A DNA stretch of 64,000 nucleotides, taken from positions 310,001 through 374,000 of the forward strand of contig CAWGJF010000002.1 of NCBI GenBank assembly GCA_963822905.1, given 5' to 3'. A program made the translations under genes and the position numbers. Positions 7,353 to 15,546 of the stretch are shown in pieces. The DNA comes from CAWGJF01 sp963822905 (GTDB lineage: Bacteria; Bacteroidota; Ignavibacteria; Ignavibacteriales; Ignavibacteriaceae). Under the pieces are notes generated by a model, which saw only the letters and a list, made by a program, of their open reading frames with translations, ran no database searches and was not told the DNA's origin. Each line of letters starts with the position of its first letter. The first letter of the stretch is position 1.

Positions 7353-8086
7353 AATCTGAATGGTACAAAGATTGGTTTAACAATGATGAATATCTTATAG
7401 TTTATAAACACCGTGATAAGTTGGAAGCTGAAATACTTAAAAATCTTGTTCTTAAAAATGTTGGTAGAGAAAAAATTAAATTTGTTCTTGATATGGCCTG
7501 TGGAGCCGGGAGGCACGCCATCTCATTTGCCCAGGAAGGTTTTGATGTTACCGCAGTTGATTTAAGTAAAAATCTTTTAAAGACCGCAAAATCAAATGCT
7601 GTTCTTGAAAAAGTAAATGTTGATTTTATCATTTCAGATATCAGAGATTTCCATTCCGAAAAAAAATTTGATCTTGTACTAAATCTGTTTACAAGTTTTG
7701 GATATTTTGAAAGAGATGAAGAAAATGCAGATGTATTTCGCAAGGCATTTGATGTTATGAATAACGGCGGATGGTTTGTGCTGGATTATTTCAATAAAAA
7801 TTATATCTTAAATAACCTTATCCCGATAACAGTTGAGAATATTGGCGGAAGAAGAATTACGCAAACAAGGGAAATAAAGAATAACCGTGTTGAGAAGAAT
7901 ATAAATATTAAGAATAATGGAAAAGAAACCTATTTTTTAGAATCGGTAAGATTGTATTCAAAAGATGAGATTGTTAATATGTTAAAAAGAACAGGCTTTA
8001 AAATTTTGAATAATTTCGGTGATTTTGACGGCAGTAATTTTGATATTGATACATCACCAAGATTAATTTTGATTTCGAAAAAATGA
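7349..8086 (+). CDS. Class I SAM-dependent methyltransferase
   Basis: 245 residues. The SAM-binding motif I is VLDMACGAGRHAISFA near residues 46-61, with the acidic end of strand 2 at VTAVDLSKNLL (about 67-77) and a motif IV-like FDLVLNLFTSFGYF near 107-120. The rest fits a Methyltransf_25 type fold. The substrate cannot be told from sequence; relatives act on small molecules, tRNA or quinones. The ATG overlaps the recR stop, so translation is coupled. It is followed by two lipoprotein genes in the same operon-like run. Confidence 0.85.
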   Translation: MKSEWYKDWFNNDEYLIVYKHRDKLEAEILKNLVLKNVGREKIKFVLDMACGAGRHAISFAQEGFDVTAVDLSKNLLKTAKSNAVLEKVNVDFIISDIRDFHSEKKFDLVLNLFTSFGYFERDEENADVFRKAFDVMNNGGWFVLDYFNKNYILNNLIPITVENIGGRRITQTREIKNNRVEKNINIKNNGKETYFLESVRLYSKDEIVNMLKRTGFKILNNFGDFDGSNFDIDTSPRLILISKK

Positions 8087-8658
8087 AAAAACTTTTCTTC
8101 ATATTGTTCCTGCTTACCTTGCTATCGTGCGATGTTTTTGAAACCAGAAATGCTGAAACGCCGGAAGACACAAGATCAAACTATACCTCGCCATTTACAC
8201 GTGAAGATTTGATCTCAAATCTCATTAATTCTTTTTCTGATAAAAATGCTGAGAATTATAAAAAATCCTTTGCAATGTTTCCTGAATTAGTAGCAAAAGA
8301 ATTCAGTTTTTTCCCTTCCTCTCAAGCTCTGAATCAATACCAGATATGGGATAATTGGAACGTTGACGATGAGTTCCGTTATTTTACAAACCTTGTTAAT
8401 TCAACTCCTTCACAATATCCAATAAATCTTTCATTCTCAAATGAACTATTTAGTCCGACAAATGATGGGTTTATTTATACTTCAGATTATTTTATTTCAG
8501 TTCCACAACTAAATTCCGATCCTAAAACATATTCAGGTAGTTTGAGATTTAATTTAACAACAAATATTAATAATTTTTGGGTGATTTATTCCTGGGAAGA
8601 TATTGCTGAATCAGGTTCACTTAGCTGGAGTGATTTGAAAGGGAGTGAATATAATTAA
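8083..8658 (+). CDS. Uncharacterised lipoprotein (NTF2-like appearance)
   Basis: 191 residues. The signal KKLFFILFLLTLLSC-D ends in a lipobox with Cys16, so it should be lipid-anchored. The mature part (DLISNLINSFSDKNAENYKK...) has an alternating helix and strand pattern suggestive of an NTF2-like/SnoaL fold, but I recognise no named family. It overlaps the methyltransferase stop by 4 bases (ATGA), and the next lipoprotein gene starts inside its 3' end. The two may be distant tandem paralogues. Function unknown. Confidence 0.7.
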   Translation: MKKLFFILFLLTLLSCDVFETRNAETPEDTRSNYTSPFTREDLISNLINSFSDKNAENYKKSFAMFPELVAKEFSFFPSSQALNQYQIWDNWNVDDEFRYFTNLVNSTPSQYPINLSFSNELFSPTNDGFIYTSDYFISVPQLNSDPKTYSGSLRFNLTTNINNFWVIYSWEDIAESGSLSWSDLKGSEYN

Positions 8659-9160
8659 AATATTTTTTGGTTTTTTAATATTGTTGTTTTCCATCTTAGC
8701 CTGTACAAACCCGTTTGCTCCAAAATTTGATAATGATCCAAATTCAGGAAGTCCTCCACTATCTGATTTAACAACAATAGAAGGCATCTTTCAGAATCTT
8801 CAATACTCTTATACTTTTAAGGATACTTCAATTTATGGACAACTACTTTCTCCGGATTTTATTTTCACATACCGGGATTATGATTTGGGGGCTGATGTTT
8901 CCTGGGGACGTGATGAAGAAATGATTGCTACATATGGATTATTTAATTCATCACAACGACTTGATCTTATTTGGAATAATGTAATCCTGAGTTCTGTTGA
9001 TTCAACTTCCGCAAGCATAGTCAGAAGTTTTAACCTGAATGTAACATTTAATCCTACCGATGTTATCAGGGTTGATGGAAGAGTGAGTCTTGCTTTAAAA
9101 CGAAATTCACAAACACAAAAATGGAGTATTACCAGATGGATAGATGAATCGAATTTTTAG
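8645..9160 (+). CDS. Uncharacterised lipoprotein (NTF2-like appearance)
   Basis: 171 residues from a GTG at 8645 that lies inside the end of the preceding gene (14-base overlap). Lipoprotein signal IIKIFFGFLILLFSILAC with the lipid-modified Cys near residue 20. The mature part starts with a Pro/Ser-rich linker, then LTTIEGIFQNLQYSYTFKDTSIYGQLLSPDF..., which resembles the first helices of NTF2-like proteins that sense or bind small ligands. The coupling and similar layout suggest it works with the upstream lipoprotein. No function is assigned. Confidence 0.7.
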   Translation: MNIIKIFFGFLILLFSILACTNPFAPKFDNDPNSGSPPLSDLTTIEGIFQNLQYSYTFKDTSIYGQLLSPDFIFTYRDYDLGADVSWGRDEEMIATYGLFNSSQRLDLIWNNVILSSVDSTSASIVRSFNLNVTFNPTDVIRVDGRVSLALKRNSQTQKWSITRWIDESNF

Positions 9161-9196
9161 TAAATTCGTAAATCCTAATAAAAATAATTCTGGTAC

Positions 9197-10060
9197 ATGA
9201 TCTTATTCTACTTTAGAGAAGCGTTTAAATCTGTTTCAAGAGCAAAGGCATCTTTCTTCCTAACATTTCTATCATTAACAGTTGCAATTATTTTAGTAAT
9301 TGGTTCAGTTGCTATCTTTCGTATTTCCTCAACTTTTGAAAACAGATTGAAAAATAATGTAAAGGTCAATGTTTTTTTGAAAGAGAATGTTTCCGCTCAA
9401 GAAAAAGATGACTATAAAAAAGTACTTGAAGAAAAGCGATTTGTTTCTTCAGTTGATTACATAAGTAAAGATGAAGCTGCAAAACAATTTATAAAACAAA
9501 CTGGTGAAGACTTTAGTGAAATTCTGGATTATAATCCACTGCCGGCTTCTTTTACTTTAAAAGTTAATACTTCAATTGCTTCTGAGGATTCACTTAATAT
9601 TTTACTAAATGAAATATCAAAATTTAAATGGGTTGATGAAGTTGTTTTTAAAGATCAGTTTATTCTCAATATTCTGAATTATATAGAACGAATTAGAATT
9701 TACTTGTTTATAATAACCGGTGTTATTTGTTTGATTGCAGTATATTTAGTTTATAGCACAGTCAGAGTAATAAACAAAACAAGATTTCGCGAACTTGAAA
9801 CGATGAAATTAGTTGGAGCAAGATTATCTACAATTAAAATCCCTATTTTAATGAATAGTTTTTTTGCTGGTCTGCTATCCGGTGGAATTGCATTTATGAT
9901 TCTTTGGTATTTGTTGCAACAATTAAATGAATTCCGTGTAATAATAAATTTCGTTAGTTCAAATTTATATTTATTCATAGGGATAATTGTTGGTGCCGGT
10001 CCAATTCTGAGTATTATGGTAACAATTTATGCACTTAAAAATGTATCTCTTAAAATTTGA
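9197..10060 (+). CDS. ftsX: Cell division protein FtsX (permease-like)
   Basis: 287 residues. One N-terminal transmembrane helix (about residues 20-42), a periplasmic domain of about 120 residues, then three helices near 165-190, 215-240 and 255-280. The region after the second helix (TRFRELETMKLVGARLSTIKIPILMNS) is the FtsX/MacB-type coupling loop. The SFTLKVN segment of the extracellular domain also fits FtsX. With the ATPase FtsE it controls peptidoglycan hydrolases at the division site. ftsE is not next to it. Follows the lipoprotein pair with a 36-base gap. Confidence 0.88.
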   Translation: MILFYFREAFKSVSRAKASFFLTFLSLTVAIILVIGSVAIFRISSTFENRLKNNVKVNVFLKENVSAQEKDDYKKVLEEKRFVSSVDYISKDEAAKQFIKQTGEDFSEILDYNPLPASFTLKVNTSIASEDSLNILLNEISKFKWVDEVVFKDQFILNILNYIERIRIYLFIITGVICLIAVYLVYSTVRVINKTRFRELETMKLVGARLSTIKIPILMNSFFAGLLSGGIAFMILWYLLQQLNEFRVIINFVSSNLYLFIGIIVGAGPILSIMVTIYALKNVSLKI

Positions 10061-10154
10061 TGCTCCGAGTTAATTTTTTAATATTTAATGATTAAATTTT
10101 CCGCTAATTTCTTAACTTAATTTGAATATCAATTCAGCACCAATTGTTTTTTTA

Positions 10155-11765
10155 ATGAAAATTTATAAAATCGGGTTTTTCCTGTTTATCATTTTTATAT
10201 CAATTCTAACAATTCCGGCGATAGCGCAAATTATTCCAAATTATCCTGAGCGCTCACTTCAAATTAATTCGGATTCACTGAAAAGCCTTATGACTCAAAA
10301 CAGTTTCAGTCTTGAGGCTACTGAAGGAAATATAAATCCCGAAGAATATTATGTTGGTCCGGGAGACAAATTGTTTATTTCAATAAAAGGTGTTACCGAA
10401 ATTGTTCTGACATTAACAATAAATCATGAAGGCTGGCTTTATGTTCCAAATGTTGGTGGAGTAGATTTAAGGAATCTTACTTTAAAAGCTACGAAGGATC
10501 GTATTTCAGAAAAGCTTAATGATTATTATAAAAATGTTTCAATATTCATTTCTTTAGCTGATCTAAGGAAAATAAAAGTTTCACTGACAGGAGATGTTGA
10601 AAAACCGGCGATTTACACTTTATCAGCCAATGCCAGACTTATTGATCTACTTGGTGATTCATACGGAATTAATGAAACTGCAGACATAAGAAATATAAAA
10701 ATTGTTACAAAGGACAGTATAGTTAATAAATATGATTTTCTTTCATTCTTAAGATTTGGAGATTATAAATACAATCCTATGCTACGGGAAGGGGATGTCG
10801 TTATAATTGACAAAATAGATAAGGTTGTAAGAATAAGCGGACCGGTGAAATATCCTGCCGCGTATGAATTTGTTGAAGGTGAAAATATTAATGATCTAAT
10901 TAAACTTTCAGGTGGGTTCTTAGCAACAGCTAAAAAGGATACAGTCGAATTAGTCAGGTTTAGTGAAGATGGATTAACACAATTTTTAGAATTTTATAGC
11001 CTTGAACAGATACAAAACGATAATATTAAGCTTAAGAATAAAGACCAGATTATTATAAGAGCGATTCCTCAGTACCTCGAAGAGCATTATGTTAGGGTGG
11101 ATGGATATGTATTCTATCCGGGATGGTATAAGATTGATAAGGATAAAACGCAACTGACTGATGTTATAGAAAGAGCTGGTGGATTCAGAAAAGATGCTTC
11201 ATTGAACGAGGCGACTCTAATTCGTACAGGTGATTCTGAAATTAAGGATCCTGAATTTGAAAGATTGAAGCTTATGGATCGAAAAGATATGACAGATGAT
11301 GAATATGATTACTTTAAATTTAAATCCAGGCAAAATACAGGCAAGGTTGTTGTTGATTTCATAGAATTATTTGAGAAACAAAATTCTAGTGAAGATGTTT
11401 TGCTTAAAAATGGTGACATCATAATTGTTCCTGAAAAGAAAAATTATATTATAATGTTGGGTGCTGTTGTTCGACCTGGTAAAATTATTTTTGATCCTAA
11501 ATTGGGTGTTCTGGATTACATTAACTTAGCTGGAGGTTTTGGCTGGCGGGCTGAAGAAGGTAAAGTAAGAGTAGTGAAAGCAAATACCGGCGAATGGATT
11601 GATTATGATGATGTTGATGACTTAGAGCCAGGGGATACTATTTGGATTCCCGAAGAACCGCCCGCAGCAAAGTTCTGGGAAGTTTTTACTTCTACTCTTA
11701 GTGTAGTAGCACAAGTAGCAGCCATTTTAGCCGCCGCCGCCGCAGTAATTATCGCAACAAAATAG
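10155..11765 (+). CDS. Polysaccharide export outer-membrane protein (Wza-like, SLBB domains)
   Basis: I prefer the ATG at 10155 because it begins a clean signal peptide (KIYKIGFFLFIIFISILTIPAIAQ); an in-frame TTG at 10122 would add 11 residues. The mature protein has a Poly_export domain (YYVGPGDKLFISIKGV...), followed by several SLBB beta-grasp repeats (VSLTGDVEKPAIYTL, VRVDGYVFYPGWYKI, IIMLGAVVRPGKIIF). It ends with a hydrophobic Ala/Val/Ile segment (about the last 25 residues). This is the outer-membrane channel that works with the Wzz/GumC protein encoded next. First gene of the polysaccharide locus. The GCCGCCGCCGC run near 11731 codes for Ala repeats. Confidence 0.92.
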   Translation: MKIYKIGFFLFIIFISILTIPAIAQIIPNYPERSLQINSDSLKSLMTQNSFSLEATEGNINPEEYYVGPGDKLFISIKGVTEIVLTLTINHEGWLYVPNVGGVDLRNLTLKATKDRISEKLNDYYKNVSIFISLADLRKIKVSLTGDVEKPAIYTLSANARLIDLLGDSYGINETADIRNIKIVTKDSIVNKYDFLSFLRFGDYKYNPMLREGDVVIIDKIDKVVRISGPVKYPAAYEFVEGENINDLIKLSGGFLATAKKDTVELVRFSEDGLTQFLEFYSLEQIQNDNIKLKNKDQIIIRAIPQYLEEHYVRVDGYVFYPGWYKIDKDKTQLTDVIERAGGFRKDASLNEATLIRTGDSEIKDPEFERLKLMDRKDMTDDEYDYFKFKSRQNTGKVVVDFIELFEKQNSSEDVLLKNGDIIIVPEKKNYIIMLGAVVRPGKIIFDPKLGVLDYINLAGGFGWRAEEGKVRVVKANTGEWIDYDDVDDLEPGDTIWIPEEPPAAKFWEVFTSTLSVVAQVAAILAAAAAVIIATK

Positions 11766-11768
11766 ATA

Positions 11769-12926
11769 TTGCAAATGACATTTCATCAAATTATACATAC
11801 GGTTCTTGCTAACATAAAATCTATTCTGTTTGTTACAATTATTTCCACAATAATTGTATTCATTTATTTATTATTAATATCACCTATAACTTATAATTCA
11901 GAAGTTACTATTCTTCCTCCTTCAGATGATAACCAAATGGGTGGGGGACTCAGTAGCTTGTTAAATGGAGGCGACTTCTCCAGCTTACTATTAGGTGGTG
12001 GATTTACAGGCAGTTCACAACTTTTTATGGAAATTTTGAAAAGTCGATCAGTTGCAGAATTTGTTGTTAAAAAATATAACCTGGTGGATTATTATTCTTC
12101 TGATGATTTATATTCTGCTTGTAAAGAATTACAAGATAATCTCGAAATGAATGTATCTAAAGAGGGAATAATCTCGCTGTCAGTGAATGTAAAAAGTGGA
12201 TTTCTTCCTAAGTTTTTAAGTGATAAAGATTCTTTGAAAAGGTTATCTGCAGCTTTATCTAATTCGTACGCTGAGGCTTTAGATAAAGTGAATAGAGAAA
12301 AAAATTCTTACAAAGCTAAACGTGCAAGAATATATATTGAAGAACAACTTAAACATACAAAAGTATCAATGGATTCTGTTGAATCTGCATTGATGGAATT
12401 TCAGCAAAAAAATAAAACCATTTCATTACCTGATCAATTGAATGCTGCAATTGAAAGCGCATCTAAATTAAAATCAGAAATGGTAAAAACTCAATTGGAA
12501 ATTGGTTTACTTGAGCCAAATCTAAAAGAAGATAATGTAACTTTAGTTACACTAAAGAAAAAATTATCAGAACTAAATAAAGAATACGGGAAACTCGAAC
12601 TTGGATCAGAAGATTACTTAATTGCTTTTAAAGATGTACCTGAACTAGGAATGGAATTAGCACGATTACTACGTGATGTGAAAATTCAAAATGAAGTATA
12701 TCTTCTTTTGCAACAACAATATTATAAAGAAAAGATCCAGGAAAACCGTGATACACCAACTATAGAAGTTCTTGATAAGGCTATTCTTCCTGATAAAGTT
12801 GCTTCCCCAAGATTACTTCGTGCAAGTTTTTCCAGTGCGTTTTTTATCTTCCTGCTTTTATCTGCATACTATATAATTCGGGAGAAAAAGGTAATAGATC
12901 TTCAGAAATCCATTAAGGATCAGTAA
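11769..12926 (+). CDS. Polysaccharide chain-length determinant / co-polymerase (Wzz/GumC-like)
   Basis: 385 residues from a TTG, or from an ATG two codons on. Transmembrane helices lie near residues 15-37 and 350-370, flanking a long periplasmic coiled-coil region. A glycine-rich segment (residues 55-77) follows the first beta-strand. The C-terminal PRLLRASFSSAFF stretch corresponds to the proline-rich motif before the last helix. No cytoplasmic tyrosine-kinase domain is present. It would control chain length and couple export to the Wza-like protein, 4 bases upstream. The last base of its stop is the first base of the next ATG. Confidence 0.9.
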   Translation: MQMTFHQIIHTVLANIKSILFVTIISTIIVFIYLLLISPITYNSEVTILPPSDDNQMGGGLSSLLNGGDFSSLLLGGGFTGSSQLFMEILKSRSVAEFVVKKYNLVDYYSSDDLYSACKELQDNLEMNVSKEGIISLSVNVKSGFLPKFLSDKDSLKRLSAALSNSYAEALDKVNREKNSYKAKRARIYIEEQLKHTKVSMDSVESALMEFQQKNKTISLPDQLNAAIESASKLKSEMVKTQLEIGLLEPNLKEDNVTLVTLKKKLSELNKEYGKLELGSEDYLIAFKDVPELGMELARLLRDVKIQNEVYLLLQQQYYKEKIQENRDTPTIEVLDKAILPDKVASPRLLRASFSSAFFIFLLLSAYYIIREKKVIDLQKSIKDQ

Positions 12927-13858
12927 TGGAAACTGCTGTTGTTACTGGTGGAGCAGGCTTTCTTGGATCACATCTATGTGAAAAATTATTAAATGAAGGA
13001 TTAAATGTTATTTGTATTGATAACCTTCTTACCGGAAATATAAATAATATTTCTCCTCTTGCAGGAAACGAAAAATTTAAGTTCGTAAAACATGACGTAA
13101 CTAATTATATCTATTTACCGGGAAAGATTGATTATATTTTGCACTTTGCTTCACCAGCAAGTCCTGTAGATTATCTTCAATTACCTATTCAAACATTAAA
13201 AGTCGGATCACTCGGCACACACAAAGCATTAGGTTTAGCTAAAGAAAAGAAGGCAACGTTTCTTCTAGCATCAACTTCAGAAGTTTATGGTGATCCGGAA
13301 GTCCATCCGCAAAGAGAAGATTATTGGGGTAATGTAAATCCTATCGGTCCACGCGGAGTTTATGATGAAGCAAAACGATTTGCTGAGGCAATAACTATGG
13401 CTTATCATAGGTATCATAATGTTGATACTCGTATTGTAAGAATATTCAATACATTCGGTCCCAGAATGCGCGCAAAAGATGGTAGAGCAATTCCAAATTT
13501 TATTACTCAAGCCCTCGGAAATAAACCAATTACTGTTTATGGAGATGGTTCACAAACCAGGAGTTTTTGCTTTATCACTGATGAAGTAGATGGGATATTT
13601 AAATTACTTATGTCTTCAGAGAATGAACCAGTCAATATTGGTAATCCTGAAGAAATACCAGTAGTTGAAATAGCAAAAGAAATAATTGAATTAACAAAAA
13701 GTCAAAGTAAAATTATATTTGAAGATCTGCCGGAAAATGACCCCAAAGTAAGACAACCGGATATAACAAGAGCGAAAGAAATATTAAAATGGAATCCAAA
13801 AGTCTCAAGATTAGATGGGCTGAAAAAAACGGTGGAGTATTTTACGCTTCTTAAGTGA
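12926..13858 (+). CDS. NAD-dependent UDP-glucuronate decarboxylase (UDP-xylose synthase)-like
   Basis: 310 residues, extended SDR family. GGAGFLGSH (residues 8-16) binds NAD. The catalytic Ser/Thr segment LLASTSEVYGDP and YDEAKR (Y-x3-K) are present, along with DYWGNVNPIGPRG and HFASPASPVDYLQLPIQTLK, which are typical of UDP-xylose synthases. Known members convert UDP-glucuronate to UDP-xylose. The residue after GPR is Gly-Val rather than the common Ser-Cys, so a related 4-epimerase or decarboxylase role is possible. No UDP-glucose dehydrogenase is in the window; it must be elsewhere if the substrate is UDP-GlcA. Directly coupled to the Wzz-like gene. Confidence 0.85.
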   Translation: METAVVTGGAGFLGSHLCEKLLNEGLNVICIDNLLTGNINNISPLAGNEKFKFVKHDVTNYIYLPGKIDYILHFASPASPVDYLQLPIQTLKVGSLGTHKALGLAKEKKATFLLASTSEVYGDPEVHPQREDYWGNVNPIGPRGVYDEAKRFAEAITMAYHRYHNVDTRIVRIFNTFGPRMRAKDGRAIPNFITQALGNKPITVYGDGSQTRSFCFITDEVDGIFKLLMSSENEPVNIGNPEEIPVVEIAKEIIELTKSQSKIIFEDLPENDPKVRQPDITRAKEILKWNPKVSRLDGLKKTVEYFTLLK

Positions 13859-13887
13859 ATTAATATTTTAAAATCAGGAACGATTAT

Positions 13888-14853
13888 TTGTTTAACTTCG
13901 GAATTACGGGCGTAGCAGGTTATATAGCTCCAAAGCATTTAACCGCTATAAAAGAAACTGGTAACAAATTGCTTGCTTCAATAGATCCTCATGACTCAGT
14001 AGGAATCATTGATAGTTTTTTCCCAAATGCTAGCTTTTTTACAGAATATGAGAGATTCGACAGACACCTAGAATTACTTAGAAGAGGTCCGAAAGAAAAT
14101 CATATCCATTATTTAACTATTTGTTCACCTAATCATCTTCATGATGCACATATCAGGCTAGCATTAAGAATTGGCGCTAATGCAATTTGTGAAAAACCGC
14201 TGGTAATAAATCCTTGGAATCTTGATGCATTACAAACATTGGAAGAAGAATCTGGACTTAATGTCTATACAGTTTTACAATTGAGGTTACATCCATCCCT
14301 GATTGAACTTAAAAATAAGTTGAAGCAGAAAAAGAAAAAGGCGGAAGTTGTTTTAACATATATTACTTCTCGTGGTTTATGGTATAATTTTTCCTGGAAA
14401 GGCGATGAAGAAAAATCAGGAGGTATTGTTACGAATATAGGCATACATTTTTTTGATTTACTTATATGGCTTTTCGGAAAAGTTCAAGATAGTGAGTTAC
14501 ATTTATATGATAAAAAACATGCTAGTGGGTTTATTGAACTTGACAATGCAAACGTTAGCTGGTTCCTTTCAATTGATAAAGAAGATATTTCTAATGAAGA
14601 ATTGAAAAAAGGAAGTAATACATTACGTTCAATTACAATTGATGAACATGAAGTACTTTTCAATAGTGGTTTCACTGACTTGCATACTCAAGTTTATAAA
14701 GAATTATTAAATGGATATGGATTTAAAATAAATGATGCCAGACCATCAATTGAATTAGCATATAAAATAAGGAAATCAATCATTAACTCAGATCTTTTAT
14801 TCAAATATCCTGTTCATAAATTCAGTAAAAAATATATTAATAGAAATAATTAA
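13888..14853 (+). CDS. wlbA: UDP-N-acetyl-2-amino-2-deoxyglucuronate oxidase (WlbA/WbpB)
   Basis: 321 residues from a TTG preceded by CAGGAAC. Gfo/Idh/MocA oxidoreductase with the diagnostic WlbA features. The N-terminus reads FGITGVAGYIAPKHLTAI and HDSVGIIDS follows. CSPNHLHDAHIRLALR is the sugar/NAD site, CEKPL (near residue 110) carries the catalytic Lys, and LTYITSRGLWY and TNIGIHFFDLL (His) complete the set. It oxidises C3 of UDP-GlcNAcA, the first committed step to 2,3-diacetamido-uronates (GlcNAc3NAcA or ManNAc3NAcA). The next gene encodes the matching N-acetyltransferase. The UDP-GlcNAc 6-dehydrogenase (WbpA) is not in the window. Confidence 0.9.
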   Translation: MFNFGITGVAGYIAPKHLTAIKETGNKLLASIDPHDSVGIIDSFFPNASFFTEYERFDRHLELLRRGPKENHIHYLTICSPNHLHDAHIRLALRIGANAICEKPLVINPWNLDALQTLEEESGLNVYTVLQLRLHPSLIELKNKLKQKKKKAEVVLTYITSRGLWYNFSWKGDEEKSGGIVTNIGIHFFDLLIWLFGKVQDSELHLYDKKHASGFIELDNANVSWFLSIDKEDISNEELKKGSNTLRSITIDEHEVLFNSGFTDLHTQVYKELLNGYGFKINDARPSIELAYKIRKSIINSDLLFKYPVHKFSKKYINRNN

Positions 14854-15432
14854 ATGCAAAAATATTTTAAACATGAATCAGCTTATATTGACGAAGGAGT
14901 TGTGATTGGTAATGATACTAAGATATGGCATTTCACTCATATACAAAAGGATGCAAAAGTTGGTAATAATTGTATCCTGGGTCAGAATGTAAATATTGGA
15001 AATAATGTAGTTATAGGAAATTATTGTAAGATTCAGAATAATGTATCGATATACGAAGGTGTTACACTTGAAGATTATGTATTTTGCGGTCCATCTATGG
15101 TTTTTACAAATATTATTAATCCAAGATGCAAGTATCCTCAAGTAGGAAAGCAATTCTATATCAAAACTTTGGTTAAAGAAGGGGCATCAATTGGTGCAAA
15201 TGCAACCATAGTTTGTGGTAACACAATTGGTAGAAATGCAATGATTGGGGCTGGATCAGTTGTAACGAATGATATCCCTGATTTCGCCCTTGTTGTTGGG
15301 GTTCCAGGTAAAATTATCGGCTGGGTTAGCGAAGCAGGAACCCGATTAATATTTGACGAGACCAATATTGCATATTGTGCAAAATCAGGTAAAAGCTATA
15401 AATTCCTTAAGAACCAAGTAATTGATTTATAG
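14854..15432 (+). CDS. wlbB: UDP-2-acetamido-3-amino-2,3-dideoxyglucuronate N-acetyltransferase (WlbB/WbpD)
   Basis: 192 residues, left-handed beta-helix acetyltransferase with many hexapeptide repeats (VVIGNDTKIW, KVGNNCILGQNV, ...). The start KYFKHESAYIDEGVVIG, the block IWHFTHIQKDAKVG and the end VVGVPGKIIGWVSEAG match WlbB/WbpD. It uses acetyl-CoA to acetylate the 3-amino group. The ATG immediately follows the wlbA stop, so the two are coupled. The aminotransferase of this pathway (WlbC/WbpE) may be one of the two DegT genes at 26473 or 27829. Confidence 0.9.
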   Translation: MQKYFKHESAYIDEGVVIGNDTKIWHFTHIQKDAKVGNNCILGQNVNIGNNVVIGNYCKIQNNVSIYEGVTLEDYVFCGPSMVFTNIINPRCKYPQVGKQFYIKTLVKEGASIGANATIVCGNTIGRNAMIGAGSVVTNDIPDFALVVGVPGKIIGWVSEAGTRLIFDETNIAYCAKSGKSYKFLKNQVIDL

Positions 15433-15546
15433 ATTATCTTACCTGAAGTTTAAGTCAAAAATATATATGAAACGAAGTGAACTTTATCTTTACATTTTAA
15501 CCCACCAATTTATCTTCATTGAATAATTATTATTTATTATAATTAA

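Noticed and set aside
7067..7516. 149-codon minus-strand open frame opposite recR and the methyltransferase gene
   Set aside because: It overlaps two well-supported genes; the peptide has no recognisable motif.
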